The notes: a model not told the origin generated them from the sequence alone. Shown: positions 16,773 through 30,228, counted from the stretch's first letter. The stretch is DNA of 64,000 nucleotides from Diprion similis (GCF_021155765.1 NC_060116.1:13144001-13208000), one strand, 5' to 3'. Translations and numbers: made by a program.

Positions 16773-16860
16773 CCTAATTGGAAGTGCGTTGCCTCGCCAT
16801 TCAACCTGAACAGCTGCTACGAGAACTACTACATTCAGGGTACGGAGCAACCTGGAGGAA
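16773..16860 (+). other. Possible coding exon of an unrecognised gene
   Basis: Flanked by a strong acceptor (pyrimidine tract plus TTGCAG) and a GTAAGA donor. Only one frame is open, reading PNWKCVASPFNLNSCYENYY then IQGTEQPGG. It can join in phase to 17060-17107 (KKSRDIRVTSPLLGNV, donor GTGAGT). I found no convincing start exon or continuation, so this may be a fragment, a leader exon of PUS1, or chance. Confidence 0.25.
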
Positions 16861-18210
16861 GTAAGAATACTCATTTTGATAATTGTTTGTTAACTCAAAA
16901 TAGTCCTTTTGAAACCGAAATTTTGTCCTTGAATAACATGCTGTGAAAAAATATAAATATGGACATAAGTAATTATTCAATTGAGAATTGAAAATCTCCA
17001 GCATACTTGTCGACACCGTTTGCTAAATTAATTCGAGTTTCGTTTTTTATCGTTTCCAGAGAAAAGCAGAGACATCCGAGTAACTTCTCCATTACTTGGC
17101 AACGTTTGTGAGTTTGCATGCGTTTAGGTTATGGGTATTTTCCTGGTACTCCTCTGTCACGTGGCGTGGCGGTAACAATTGTTACATAAATTTTCGATTT
17201 CTTAGCTGCATAGATAGGCTCATTCGCGATCGCAACGATGCTTGTTTTTCAGTAAAATGATTATTCTTGCAATCAAATTGACGATGGTTTACTTAAACTT
17301 ATTGTTAAAAATTTTACACGTTGCTGAAAGTGGAATGAGCATCGCGACAGGTAACTATCGCTTACTTGACATTCCTGGAAACGGATTGCGTTTATAGTTA
17401 CTTTTGGTATTTTCAATGCTGTCTTGTAAGCGGTGGGCTCACCTGAGGTTTACTTACACAATCGTTTAAATCATATTCACATGTTCGTTAAATTAATGAA
17501 ATTTCAAAGTCTGGCATAACGTAAGGTAATCAAATTCCATGATCTATCTTGAATCATATAGAATTTTTTATGAGTCGGAAAGTATCGATTGACTGCAGAT
17601 TTAGCTCGCTTAGATAAATACTGACAAGTATACAGGACATGTGACTAATCCATTTTACAAAATGTTGATGTACCAATAGTTTCCAGCATCACTGAAATGA
17701 TAATTGAACGAATTATACTTATCTTACCTGGCTGGCTATGGTACAAAAACACTTTGCTCCCTACAGGTAACCAACGAAAAAGTAAGTCACAGTGACCACG
17801 ACGCAAATGAGAACGAATGATGTGTGTTGGAAAAAATGGGGAAGCGTTTAGTTCGAATATAGGTAACCGGGTAGGTAAGTGGTCGTTTCGGGATCCGTCG
17901 CGTTGTTTGTGGATTGTGTGTGAGTTTTTCTTTTCAACATTTCCGCTCGGTGGTTGCGTTGGGAATCAGGCGAGGGTAGGAAGGCCGCGATGTATCGCGA
18001 TGTTACTAACTTTTGAAATCCACAGCGTCAAACAATCGCAGAGATTCTCCTCCTGAAAACCAAAAAAAGATAAAATCTTTGGACTATTTATATAAGCCTA
18101 TAAGCTTTTCAATCTCAACTTTATTCCATCGAATGATTCAATCATTATCAATCATTACTTCATCCGATTGATCTCTGTGATCGTCTGAATGGGCAAAACG
18201 CATCTCTGGA

Positions 18211-18240
18211 TCATCTAGCGTTTCGTGGCACGCTAGATGA
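18211..18240. repeat. Perfect 10-bp inverted repeat with 10-nt loop
   Basis: TCATCTAGCG at 18211-18220 pairs exactly with CGCTAGATGA at 18231-18240 around the loop TTTCGTGGCA. Could form a hairpin; role unknown. Confidence 0.7.
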
Positions 18241-19504
18241 GGAGAGATGCTGAGCTCGAAGACTTCGCGTCGAAGAGGACCGCCGACCGTCACGCCACAC
18301 AATAATGCATACCTTTTCCACCTTCCCTACCGGACTTGATTCGTATCTGAGAACAACAATTCGCATCGCAATGTGTCGAACTTTAGAAGACGCAGATGCG
18401 GATTGGAGGTCTACAGAAGTTTTCGACAAGTCCTAGATATTTAAGGATTTTCGAAAAATTAATTAGTCGCGCCTTTTTGCGCGTAGAATAATCACGTGAA
18501 TGCGATAATCGCACGCGTCTTTTGCGGATTCATTTCGCAAACGGTCTCAGCTGTTCAATTTCGTTGAACAGTTCAGATAACGAAGTTTTTAAGTTTGACC
18601 GCGCTTTAGCGCGTCGACTTGATATTTCTCGGTTTTTAGAGAAAGCGGATCAGCATTCTTCAGTCAAAGCCTCACCATTTGCACGTTGGTTTAGTATTGA
18701 TTATCAAAATGTAGAATTTTTTCTATCAACAAAAATGATTGAGGTAAAAACTGTTGAAGCAAATTACAATAAATTCATTGTAAAGTCAAGAAAAATGGGT
18801 GATTCTAGATCTTCTAGGTGAATACATCAGCCCCACTGGTACTACAGATCGCTTACTGATTTTTCATAATTGATGATGTCGGTAAGTTACCATTCAATTT
18901 TTGGGGTACACAAATCCCCATAAGGTTAGCTCTCTTCAACAGAACATGATTACCATAGACGTAGATGATTGGTTAACCGTTTTAGTTTTTCACAGTAGTT
19001 TTCCCTACACCATGGTGTAGTAGTAGTTACAAAAAGGTTGGAATGTGCTGCTCTTCACCTGAGCATGTTTTGAAGACATGTTTCCTCGCATGGCATCGAG
19101 GTGAATTTTGCACATACAGAAGCTGCGTCCACAAATGTATCGCTATATTTGCAACGACACACTTGTCAATAATCTCTGGGTGTTCCGTACGTATTAATTT
19201 ATTTCATTTTATTTTACTTAATGTCAAGCCATCATCAAGCAAATAGGGTTCATAACCTATAGAATATCACCTGCTAAATGCCAATCGTAAAACTTTTTTT
19301 TTTATCGTAAACATTTCGAATCTGTTGGACTTGTTTATCGATAATAGCTGTATGCAGATTGCATGTTTCTTTACTCAGTACTCAAGTAATAGCAGTTTTG
19401 TGTTTTTTGTTACTATAATCTACGCTTTCCACACTTTGAGATATAGCTCCATTGTACGAACATGACCCGTCAACTTTTCCCTAGGATTTTTTAAATGCAG
19501 AAAA

Positions 19505-21226
19505 ATGTTCTCAACACTGGCCGCAGCTGTCGATGAAAACATTGCTGATCCAGTTATGGATAATAAAAGGCTGATAGAAGAGCCACCCGAGGCTGATGAT
19601 AATAAGAAACAAAAATTGGATAATGTCGACAGAGTGAAGAAGCGGAAAGTCGCAATGCTTTTGGGTTACATGGGAAAAAATTATTACGGTATGCAGAGAA
19701 ACCCACAAATGAAAACGATAGAGGAGGACTTGATACAAGCTCTATTACAAGCAAAGCTTATTAATGATGAAGCTTTTGAAACTATACAGACAATTCAGTT
19801 TCAAAGAGCTGCCAGAACGGATAAAGGTGTTTCTGCAGCTAGGCAGGTTGTCTCTCTGAAACTACGTAAGATTAAAATACTTTTGGCAAATAAGACTGTG
19901 CATGGAATTTTTAGGGTACGTTTGTGTAGCGAGTTAGCGAATCTGCGACGTAAACATCTCTAACTCTTCGACTACTTTCAGTATCGAATATGTATACATG
20001 GCCTTGAATTATTTCATAGGCGACGTATTTACCTAGGCGAGATATTCAAAGTTATATCAAGTATTGATTCACCATTCAGATTATTTTCACAGCTGAGCAT
20101 GCAAAGAAGGAAGATATAAATGCCTTTTTGCCCGAAGAAATTAGAGTTTTTGGAATAAAGAGGGTAACGAAAGGTTTCAACAGTAAAAGTAGCTGTGGTG
20201 CTCGGTCTTACATCTACACGATGCCAACTTTTGCCTTTGCAAAAAAACCGCCAGATTCCGAAGCGGTAGACGAGGAGTTTGACATTGATAAAAAAATTGA
20301 GGAGCTCTCTGTTATCAATGGTGAACCATTCTACAATTACCGGATACAGCCGGAGGTACTTGAAAAGGTCAACTCGGTGCTGAAACTGTATGAAGGAACT
20401 CATAATTTTCATAATTTTACATCAAAAATGTAAGAACAACGAGCTTATAGAATTTTCCTTTGCAGGTCTACGTTATTAGCGCGAATAACAAATGGTGAAT
20501 TTTTATTCGCAGAAAACCATTGGATCCGTCTGCAATGAGATATATGATAGAGTGCTCGTGTAGCGTGCCGTTCATCAGCAACGATATGGAATTCGTTACC
20601 CTTAAGATCAAGGGGCAAAGTTTTATGTTGCACCAAATTCGAAAAATGGTCGCTTTGGTTATCGCGATTGTTAGAACTCAGACCTCTCAAGAAACATTGA
20701 ATACGGCTTTTGGACAAGAGAGGCTAGACATTCCGAAGGCGCCTAGTTTAGGATTAGTTTTGGATCAGGTTCGAAATAAAGATAATAACGTGATTGATTT
20801 TTTTTTTTATTCTTTAATCGTATTTCTATTTTTACTTTCTGCACAAAATGCCTCGTTTCACTCGTTCAGTTGAATCATATTTTTCGCCACTAGGTTCACT
20901 ACGACAGATATAACAAACGATACAGTTCAGATGGAATTCACGAGGCTCTGGAATGGCCAGAGGTCAATGATGAGATTGTCAAATTCAAGGAAGACTACAT
21001 ACTGAAGTACATCTGTGAGAGTGAACAGAGCGAAAAGTCGTATCCTTAAGGGTTTTACCAAGAATGTTTCATTTTTATTTATCCTTCATTTTATACTCTG
21101 GTTAAAGTTAGAACTTTCACCTTACATTTCCAAGATTTTCCTTAATCGAATCCTAGGATGCTTCGATGGATTGCTACACTGTGCAGACATAGCTACGATA
21201 TCCGCGAAGACGGCGTTATCAGTTAA
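19505..21226 (+). CDS. Pus1: tRNA pseudouridine synthase 1 (TruA family)
   Basis: Five coding exons: 19505-19865, 20093-20429, 20513-20768, 20894-21039, 21157-21226 (389 aa). It converts uridine to pseudouridine in tRNAs (and some mRNAs), in nucleus and mitochondria. Landmarks: KRKVAMLLGYMGKNYYGMQR, the catalytic motif FQRAARTDKGVSA with Asp near residue 106, the core segments GFNSKSSCGARSYIYTMPTF and YEGTHNFHNFTSK, then KGQSFMLHQIRKMV and PKAPSLGLVLDQVHYDRYN. The last short exon gives SMLRWIATL, aligning to the SMAQWLSTL end of vertebrate PUS1, so the stop read through the preceding donor (near 21047) is not the real one. The acidic, lysine-rich N-terminus has no obvious mitochondrial presequence in this isoform; an alternative upstream start exon is possible. 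Confidence 0.92.
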
Positions 21227-24200
21227 TGTCATATTTCCAAATTGATTATCAATTATAATATAATAGATGCAATATACCCTGATTTAATAACACGTGTAAT
21301 GTATTAAATCCTTGATATTCCGTAATCTCGTCTCATTTCTTGTTTTACATCCAAACAATTAATGTAAAGAACCGATAATAATGGAAGAGAAAATTGGTAC
21401 GAACGTAAAATGTGAAAGTGAGCAATAATTTTAAGAGAATTTGTTTATTCCATATCTACTTGAAAAGGTTGACATTCACACGAAACTCATTAAGGTTAAT
21501 AAGAATTAATTTCATCCAACTTGTGCATTATTGAATTACGTCTCAGCAGAGTATTGGGTAAGAGCGATTCAGAGATTGTCCCAGATGCGGGAATCATTAT
21601 TAAAAAAAAAAGAATTATTTCATCGCAATGTAGAGAATGAAGTGTAAAAGCCGTATATAAATAAATTGTGTGACAGCTTGCACCTTCGGCCTTGTCTGAT
21701 TTCACCGCCACGTTTGTATTGCGTTTATGCTGATTTCTTTCTCTCTTTTGCGTCGTCACGGAAACTATGTCTCCAAATTCTCTCAGTTCAGTTTGACCAT
21801 TTGACTCGCGAGGGCTCGCCTTTCATATACTGGTTTCAACTCCTTGCTCCGGCAGAAGTTCGGGGCACGCCGAAAGGCGAGACAGTGTTTCATATTTTCT
21901 TCGAAATGATCCTGTTCATTAGTATTAAATTTTTGGCCGCTTTAACAACCGTCCTTGGTGAGTTGAGTGAAGTTACATTAATTGTTTAGCGATTCAAAAA
22001 CGAAAGACTCCGAAGTGATAGAAACGGAAGAACGTATATTTCGGTTCATTTGATTCGGATCGCATGTAGGAATTCGCAATCTCAAAATTCAAACATTTCA
22101 AAAAACTGATGATATGAAAATTTGACCCAAGTTGAATTAATGATGGGCAATAAAAATTGGAGAATTTCTGTTCCTTCAGACATGGATCTCGACTCAATTT
22201 ATCACGAAGATATGCCTCTGCAAAATTGGTATTGATTCTGATTATCAAGGATAAAAATTGAAAAAAATAGTAATTATGAAGGGCGCACGACCGCATCGGT
22301 CTTAAAAGTTGTTAAGGAATAGTAATTTGATATAAAAAAAATTTCAAAAAAGTCGAAAGATACACTCACATTCAAAAACACTGCTTAACACTTCAGACGC
22401 AAAAATCTTAATCAAAAACACTGTGAATAGTTTTTTCTGTAAAGGCCATCTCAAAACAGGGATTTTCAAAAAAAAAAAACTTTAATTTGGACCATTATTA
22501 AGAAAGTTATGAAGAAAAAAACAAAAAAAGAGCCATTTTTTCGAAAATTTGATATTTTTGTAACAAGTAATCAAAGAAAATTCAAAATCTAACTGAAAGG
22601 CTCTTGGTGAAGGGTACTAAAAAATATCAAAAAATTGACGGAATCAAAAATCATAATTTTTCGAACTGTCCGATTTGGCGTGGAACGCCCTATATTTCGG
22701 TTCTCATTTTTTATCTGATTCTTTTGACCATTTATCGTTCATGTAGTTAAAGTTTTTACAAAAGATCAGTTTCGATTAACTATTTATTAACAACTTACTT
22801 TCCAGTGTCACTAAAATGTCAAGATCGTTTGAATATTCGTGCCCGTCAGCGACGGTGGGGCTAATATTTCTCGGGGTTCTACATTCCTTTATCTGTTAGT
22901 CTTAAAGACACTTTTTTACCAGATAAGTCGTAACTCATAAACCAGAGACTCGAAAATCCGTTTGTCGATCTGACAGATGACAAGAATCCACTAAATAATT
23001 CAACAATTTAGTGGCTGCATATTGTTTTCGGTGCAAATTTCTTTCGAATTTTATAGATTTTTTTCTACGTTCAAAGACCATTTTCTCTAAGAGCGAGTTG
23101 CTCGCAACTCATTATTCCTCAAAGACTTTCGTTCCTCTCGAGAAGTAGGATTTTTTCGGATCTGAAATTTTTTTTTTCACCCCATTTGATCTTGATAATC
23201 AAGATCAATATCTCAATTTTGAAGAGGCGTAGCTTCCGCAATCTTCACCGGTCTCGACTTGCAGAATCATTGGGTCAAACGGGGACAAAGAAGTCTTTTA
23301 CATCCTGTACAATGAACGTTGTATTACCTTATTTGGGATTTTTCGATTCCATGGTCATGTTTGCGGTGAAAACGAACGTATATATGCATATCGCTACCGG
23401 AGCTGACCGAATGAGGTCTTTGTTTATTGCAAGGCTCAGTTCCACGAATAAATTGGAACCTTCATACTTTAACGGCAGGGATATACCCGATCAAAATCAA
23501 ATTATAATAAACCAAAATCACGAGATAGCCATCGAAAATTAAAGGACATTCAAAAAACCGGTTTGCGCACTCGCACCTCCGAGTACGTGTGTGCAGAACA
23601 CATGCTCCAGGTGCGTGGGAGATACGAGTGTGTTGAAATTTTCACAAGGTGTCGAGTGAATGTAACTAGGTATATGCGAGTATTATACAACATGTCTCTG
23701 CCCTGGTGACATATGCTCTGAAAAAGGTGAGATGAGGTTATTTTTGTGTGTCATCAACGTGACTAGACGGGAAATATTCAATATAGTGAGAATATTTCCA
23801 ATCAGCCAAGATTGCAGTTGGTGAAATTTCTGTGCATTTTTATTAACATGCAATACGTAAATTTAAAATTCAATGTGAAATAGCTTGCTTGGATTACGTC
23901 AATTCCATCGGCCTCGTATACTTACGAAAGTTGAGAAAGTATTTCGATAAAGCTTTGGTGTCACGTATATTTAAAAGTATTTGTCGATAGTGTAAAATTT
24001 TCAAAATCAGTGGAAAAAGATTCTATTGCAACAGAGAAGTCTGGGAAGAAAATTAAATCGGTAGAACGAAGGTCGTATAGAATATTGTTGCGATAGGAAT
24101 TTCACTTCGGCTGCGGTAGTTGAGCAATAAGAATTTTTCATCTAACGCGAGTTTCCTATATTTGGAAAAAAAATTAGAATTTCATTATAACCGGTGGGCT

Positions 24201-24741
24201 ATCAATAGTTGCGCCTACGGGGAAATATTCAATAAATTGAGACAATTTAACCGATTCAAAATTATGACAAGGTGAAGAGAACGGTAAACAATTTTATTTT
24301 CATCAACCTCAGTATCTTCTTTTTATTTGATTGCATGATATTCCGCGAAATTTCGGATTGCAACAATATTTTCTGTTTACTGGATATTTCGAAAACCGGT
24401 ATAATTTAGCCTGCTTCAGTAATTTATTCATGGATACACTAAACTGCATAAATTGCATTTTACATTTTTGTTGAGGCAGTAATAAAGAGTTTTAAGCAAA
24501 AATTCGAGTCAGTAGACCATATACCAGCAGTTCGAGTGGACGTTGCAAAATCGTAAAGAAGATGGAAATTTTCGGCCTGTATTAATCGGAACCTACCTCA
24601 CGGGTACACACTCGTGTCAGAAGTCGATTATTGCAACATCTTCGAATGCTGCAATATTTACTCTCGCCGCTGAACAGCAGTAGTTTTCGCTTTTAAAGCG
24701 TCGGGCCAGATTGTTGACCGTTTTCACAACATAACTGTAAA
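21227..24741. other. Intergenic region left of the protease array
   Basis: No recognisable gene. 22300-23200 is low-complexity and A/T-rich. A 118-codon ORF at 23186-23542 has no known domain and may be mobile-element debris or chance. The last approximately 90 bp is the leader of copy A: it shares an AGTAGTTTTC block with the leader of copy B, and a related TTTTCAC block occurs before copy C. Confidence 0.5.
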
Positions 24742-27700
24742 ATGTCTGCGAAGATACATATTAACATATTTTATTGCGCGCTGCAATTGAATGCAGCGTT
24801 TCTCATCAGCCTTGCTGAGCCTCAATGCAATCCTCAAACCGTCGTCCACGACACGACTACCATCTTTGAATTCGACCAGGAACTCGGAATTTGCAGGTGA
24901 GATACACTTCTGGGTCACACATATTGTGTTCAGACAGATCTGAGATGGTAAATTTTTTAATTGTATAATCCCTTCAGGGATGACCAATTTGAGTGTCGAA
25001 ACGGTGAATGCATCGATGATCAATTTCTGTGCGACGGAAGAGCCGACTGTTCGGATCAGAGCGACGAGACTCGGTCCGAATGCTCAAAGCCAGAACTGAT
25101 TTGTCCGAGGCGATCGTATCGCTGCGATTACGGTGCCTGCGTCCACGAAAATGCGGTTTGCAACGGCGTCCGGGATTGCCTCGACAACAGCGATGAACTC
25201 CTTGCAGAGTGTCCAAGACCTTCGTTGAAACGCAGGCGTCTGATTTTCTCGAGATTTTCTGACGAAAGGTACGATCATTTGCTGCTACATGTTGTGGGAT
25301 GACAGTGTTTCGGTTCTTGTGGTCAAATATGTCATCGGCTCGAAATTTCAATTAACCGTGAGACTGCCCAATAGTGTGTCTATATTTTAAATATAATCTA
25401 TATTAAGTTCCCATCAGACGTAAAGGGAAAAATTTAAAAGTTGTAGTTTTGCATAAGACATGGATGCGGGGTTTTTGGGGTCACTGATAACGAATCTGTA
25501 ATCAGATTTTTGAACTTTAAGATGGAGGATAAAAATCCAAAAAGTCACTCTACGCAACCATTTTGGATCCACCATTATGAATTTTGAAATTTCGAGTTCA
25601 GATTCGAGATCAGCGACGTCAAAAACCCCTGAGTACAAAGGATTGATAATTCACTCCACATCGCCTATATTTAGATTTTTCGGTGGCTTAAAGGTTAAGA
25701 AGGAAAGGATTCCTGATCCATTGTTTCCATTGTTCGCACATTCGAAATGAGTAGTAATGATTTTATCGCGTACTAGCGATCTCGCAGTAGCCGCTGAATA
25801 ATCTGTGATCACTATCTAGCGATCAAGAAAAAACGCCAGCGCAACGCAAGATTCCGCGCGGAACCAGGGATCGAATAAGAGGAAGGACGCCGGTCTTACC
25901 TGGAGGCCAGACAGGAATTTCGAGGCCATTGAGACCGTCAACATCCCAAACCCCGATCAGCGATGTCAATCCATTGATATCACTGATGTACTCGTTCTGC
26001 ATTGTGCCGCCGCAGCCTCTAAATGGACGATGGAGGCTTCATAGAAGATTTTGTCAGGGTGACGAAGATTGCGATATTCCTCAGGGTGTCGCGTTGAAGC
26101 CTGGTAGCCAGCTATTGTACTCCTGTGATGCGGAATTTAGAGTCAAAGGAAACACCGACGTTTTTTGTGGATCCGGAGGAAAGTGGTCGCGAATTCCAGT
26201 CTGCATAGGTAGGTACTTCGACTATATAATCTGGTCTCGCGAATGCACGAAGAAGAGACCGAGGACTTGTGAGCTCATTGTTTTCGGCTCTGGCTCATAG
26301 TTTGTTTCTATATGAGCTAATCATTTCATTAACAACGAGGACACATTTCAGCTAGCACATGCACTCCCTTGAACTCGGTTTCAAGGGCAGCTACTTGTTC
26401 CCGTTTTGGGGAACGCGTCAGCTGCTTGGCCCCCATTCTTCCACTCACAAGAGCGAAGGTTACATGCCGGGTAAATTACGGATTGGAATCGCAACCTGTG
26501 CCGACCCTCGTTGAACAGGATGTCGAATGCAATCAAAACGGAAGGTGGGAGCCGGAGCCCATTACGTGCCAACCAAGTATGACGTTAATTAAAAACTGCT
26601 GACGTAGCTCTCTTAATTTTTTTACCCATCGCAATTCTCTGTTACGATTTCAGTTTGTGGTGTGGAAAATCGTTCTGGACAGAAACGGGTTACAGTTGAC
26701 GGGGTCTCCGTAGAAGCTGGGGGTTTTCCTTGGCACGCGAATCTTTGGAAAGAAATCGTAACCGCCAGAGGATCCGAGCTCGAGTTCCGGTGCAGTGCGA
26801 CCATTGTTCAGCCCAACTTCGTGCTCACCGCAGCTCACTGTGTCCTCGACGAAATATCAGGGGTACAAGAAGATCCTACGGTTTTGCGGGTCACCGCTGG
26901 AAATATTTATCGAGATCCAAATGATATACCAACCGTTCCGTGGATCGTTCAGAAGGTTGTCATGATCCGTTTCACACGCTCCCTGAACATTTCTTAATGC
27001 CCAAATCGCCTGTTTACTTAATAGTGCTTAATTTTGATTCGGCAGGTAAAAAACGTGTATAGATATTGCGAGTACTATGGCCTGGTGCACAGCTACGCCT
27101 CGGACATAGCTCTGATCGAGCTGTCGCAACCTTTTGAGACATCGGCTGTAATCCTTCCCGCTTGTCTAGACGTCTCCAGTCAAAGTGAACAAAATTTCAA
27201 ACTCGGTGTTGTAGGAAAGATCGATGGATTCGGTAGAAATTCTATTAAAGAATCTAGTCCGATGCTTCAAACTCTGAAAGTCAGTCATGTCTCCAACAGT
27301 GAGTGCAGAACGCCGTACAAAGGATTTGGGAACGAAGTGGTAGTCAACAATGATGAGTTTTGCGGTGCTTATTCTAACGGTAAGAACATTGCATACATGC
27401 GTGTCTTGATCTCAATTATGGATATCACGCAAGTGTGAAAGGAACAGATGATACAAGGAATCCAAATTTAACTTTCTTAATTTCAGATACGACTGTCTGT
27501 GGCTGGGACACGGGGGGTGGGTTGGTGGTAGAAAAAGACGGACTCTGGCATCTGATGGGAATTTACAGCGTGGGCCTTCGCCTTTCGGCTCCGACAACCG
27601 GCACAAATTGTCGTGACAATCCATACTCGCTATACACGAAGATATCCGCCTACATGCCGTGGATTCAGGACGTTTTCTTCCAATTGGAGCGATACAAGTC

Positions 27701-30117
27701 TTATCCTGTGTGCAGATTCTATGTGTAAGCTCATTCGTGATGCTTTCGAAAGCAGTTTTTACTCTCGTTTTTACATTGTTTACTTGTGGCTTTGGAATTC
27801 TACGTCAATTATTACGTGAATCAATATATTTCTGGTCTGCTCTCTTATTTTGGTATGCAATTCTACATCTCACTCTACAACTATGCAAGTTATCTTGTAA
27901 CAGTCCACCGGCACTCACGACCACCGTAACGTCGACTTTGCCACCGTCCGTAACGTGGAACATGACGTGGGATACCAGCACTTCTTCAACGCCACCGCCA
28001 ACGACAACGTCAACGTCAACGTCAACGCCAACGCCAACGCCAACGCCATTGCCAACGCCAATGACGACAACGACGACGACGACAACCTCCACAACCACTT
28101 CGACGCCCATTGAAATGAGAATGCCGCCAGATGTGGGAAACATGTCCTGTCTGGTACCGTCGCAACCTGCCAATGGAGAATGGAAGCTTCTCTGCCCAGA
28201 GAACGAGCGTTGCAACGTTCCTGAGGGTGCTGCACTGGGACCTGGAAGTCAGCTGGTGTACAGTTGCCTACCTGGATTTCGAATCAACGGGAGTGCTGAC
28301 GTTTACTGCGGACTACAGGGACGCTGGTCATCGAAACCCACTTGCAATGGTGGGTCGCCTTACTTTTATAGAAAATAGCTTACTATGCTACTTTTTCTCT
28401 TTCCACAGCTGATCAAAAGGTTTATCTTTTTCTTTCATGATTGTATTGCTTAGTTTGGTAGCCATAATAAAGAAATGAGCATGAGAAATATAAATCTTAG
28501 TTCGTTTTCTTCCATGTGTAATTTAAGAACGCAAAAACGACGCATCAGAAGATCTATAAACAGCCATTAATGACAAAATTTGATTTTTCAATTTTCATCA
28601 CAGTCTACGATTCTTCGTTATTCCTTCTAGAATCACTAAAATATCAAAGAGAGATTGTAGAGTGAAGAAGCAGGCAACTAAACAACTATTTTTAACGTGT
28701 AATTATCCGAGTAATTTTTCAGCAATCACCTGCCCCTCTCTGGAGTCTCCTTCAAGGTCAGTGTCTTGCTATCAGTTGAATCATTGGACGCCGTGCGGCT
28801 CTTCATCGTTACCAAATATCACGGCTTCACTCTCGTGTCGCTCTGCTTTCACGGAAGATGCGAGTTTACCGAACGCCGGCAGTAAATCTGTGACGTGCAA
28901 CGTGAATGGCGAGTGGGAGCCCCGACCGATTACCTGCCGTCCAGGTAAGGCGACATCGACGTCTAACTTCGGACGATCACATGATCGATAACCGATTGAA
29001 ACGGTCATTTGAATATTAATGCAGATCACGTGTTCCTTGAATTTGGTTTCAGTTTGTGGATTAACAAACACCGCACTCACTCCGACCGTGCTGAATGGCA
29101 CCGCGGCTGATATCACAGAATTTCCGTGGCATGCGACGTTGTACAAACAAAAAAGAGCGTCTCAGGATCCTAAAGAGTTCCAGTGCGGTGCAACGATAAT
29201 CCAGGAAAATCTTCTGCTGACCGCCGCTCATTGCGTTTATAATGATGCATTCAATACGGTTGAGGAACCTGAAAAATTTCACGTGGTTACCGGAAACAAG
29301 TTCCGTGATTATGACTCTAAGCTTCACGATTCGAGGGTAGTTCAGAAAGCTGCGGTTAGTATCGTAATAATGCCGATTTTTTGTTACGGATTATACATAC
29401 CTACATTAATTTCATAGTATCTGTATTTAATAACTTTTCCGGCTCTTTTCACTCAGGTGAAGAACATCTACGTCCCTTGCTCGTACCGAGGACTCGAGGG
29501 CAATTATAATTCCGACATCGCGATCATCGAGTTGCGCATGCCGTTTCAATTGTCCGGTATTTTAATCCCGGCTTGTATGGATGTCTTGGGTAACAACGAG
29601 CAGATACTGGAAACCGGATCGGTCGGAAGATTTGCTGGATTTGGTAGAACGCAAACTGGCTTGTCAAGCGCAACCCTTTTGACTACGAAAATCCCCTACG
29701 TATCTTACAGGCAGTGCAAAATGTCCGACAGTCCCGAGGAAAACATAGCGTTGATAGGAAACGACAAGTTCTGTGGCGGAAACCGAGATGGTTGTACAAT
29801 CAAATTGCTGTTTATGTATATTATTTATAAAATTGTACACAGGAAGAAGAAATTCTGATTGTAATTAAATTACAGGGACGGGAGCTGTTTGCCAAGGTGA
29901 CAGCGGTGGTGGTCTGGTATTCGAAGCTGAGGGAAAGTGGAATGTTATGGGAATTTTGAGCGTCAATTTAGGGACAGATACGTCGAACGGAGAGAGAACC
30001 TGCGACGGTAAAACCTACTCCCTTTACACCAAGGTTTCCAGTCATATGTCGTGGATTCGGCATGTCATGTATAACATAGAGCATTCCAAAACTTCCGAGT
30101 CCTGCGGTAGCGAGTAG
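24742..30117 (+). CDS. Copy A: two-headed ModSP/HP14-like protease (head 1 inactive, head 2 active)
   Basis: Twelve exons: 24742-24896, 24978-25268, 25820-26208, 26352-26576, 26654-26955, 27046-27379, 27487-27724, 27904-28349, 28723-28944, 29053-29354, 29457-29790, 29876-30117 (1159 aa). Order: signal peptide (1-26), two LDLa (about 53-127), CCP (about 215-278), six-Cys CCP-like domain (279-353), SP1 (354-645), Thr/Pro hinge (645-720), CCP (to 793), CCP-like (to 867), SP2 (868-1159). SP1 keeps TAAHC (His near 415) and SDIALIEL, but the catalytic Ser is Thr (CGWDTGGG). SP2 has TAAHC, SDIAIIEL and CQGDSGGG and looks competent. By family analogy it is a secreted hemolymph initiator or regulator of an immune cascade. 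The mid-protein junction (27724/27904) keeps frame. Separate single-headed products are the main alternative. Confidence 0.82.
25468..25629. repeat. Short foldback (MITE-like) element in copy A intron 2
   Basis: Imperfect inverted arms of about 30 bp: 25468-25497 (GGGGTTTTTGGGGTCACTGA...) and 25600-25629 (...CAGCGACGTCAAAAACCCC). The core is unrelated to the protease exons. Consistent with a nonautonomous DNA element. Confidence 0.6.
27953..28110 (+). repeat. ACG/CCA-rich triplet tract coding the copy A hinge
   Basis: Simple triplet tract encoding a Thr/Ser/Pro-rich hinge (TSTSTPTPTPTPLPTP, then poly-Thr) between SP1 and the third CCP domain. Such segments are usually heavily O-glycosylated and extended. 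Antisense ORFs over it (27805-28235) are shadows. Confidence 0.8.
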
Positions 30118-30228
30118 TACTTGTGCGTATATTTATACAGCAATGACCAATGAGACGTAAAGTAGCGAATACATACTTGTAACGGCCTAAAAAATAATCT
30201 AATATATACGATCAAAGTTGAATTTTTA

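Larger units (their letters stand above)
15787..19504. other. Region between NAA50 and PUS1 with a few unassigned exon-like pieces
   Basis: Contains the NAA50 promoter and, on the right, at least one acceptor (ending at 19500) immediately before the PUS1 ATG, implying PUS1 leader sequence in this region. I recognise no protein. Exon-like pieces with plausible splice sites occur at 16773-16860, 17060-17107 and about 17689-17773. A 99-codon ORF (18522-18821) shows no known domain. Confidence 0.4.

Noticed and set aside
18522-18821. 99-codon ORF between NAA50 and PUS1
   Set aside because: Composition is plausible but no family is recognised and no neighbouring exons fit.
21031-21050. PUS1 ending with SYP and a stop at about 21047
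   Set aside because: A donor at 21040 and acceptor at 21156 join to SMLRWIATL, which aligns with the conserved PUS1 C-terminus.
23186-23542. 118-codon ORF in the spacer before the array
   Set aside because: No recognisable motif and no splice or poly(A) support; could be mobile-element debris but cannot be shown from sequence alone.
27805-28235. Minus-strand ORFs rich in Val, Gly and Leu opposite the copy A hinge
   Set aside because: Antisense translation of the Thr/Pro triplet tract; no start context or domain.
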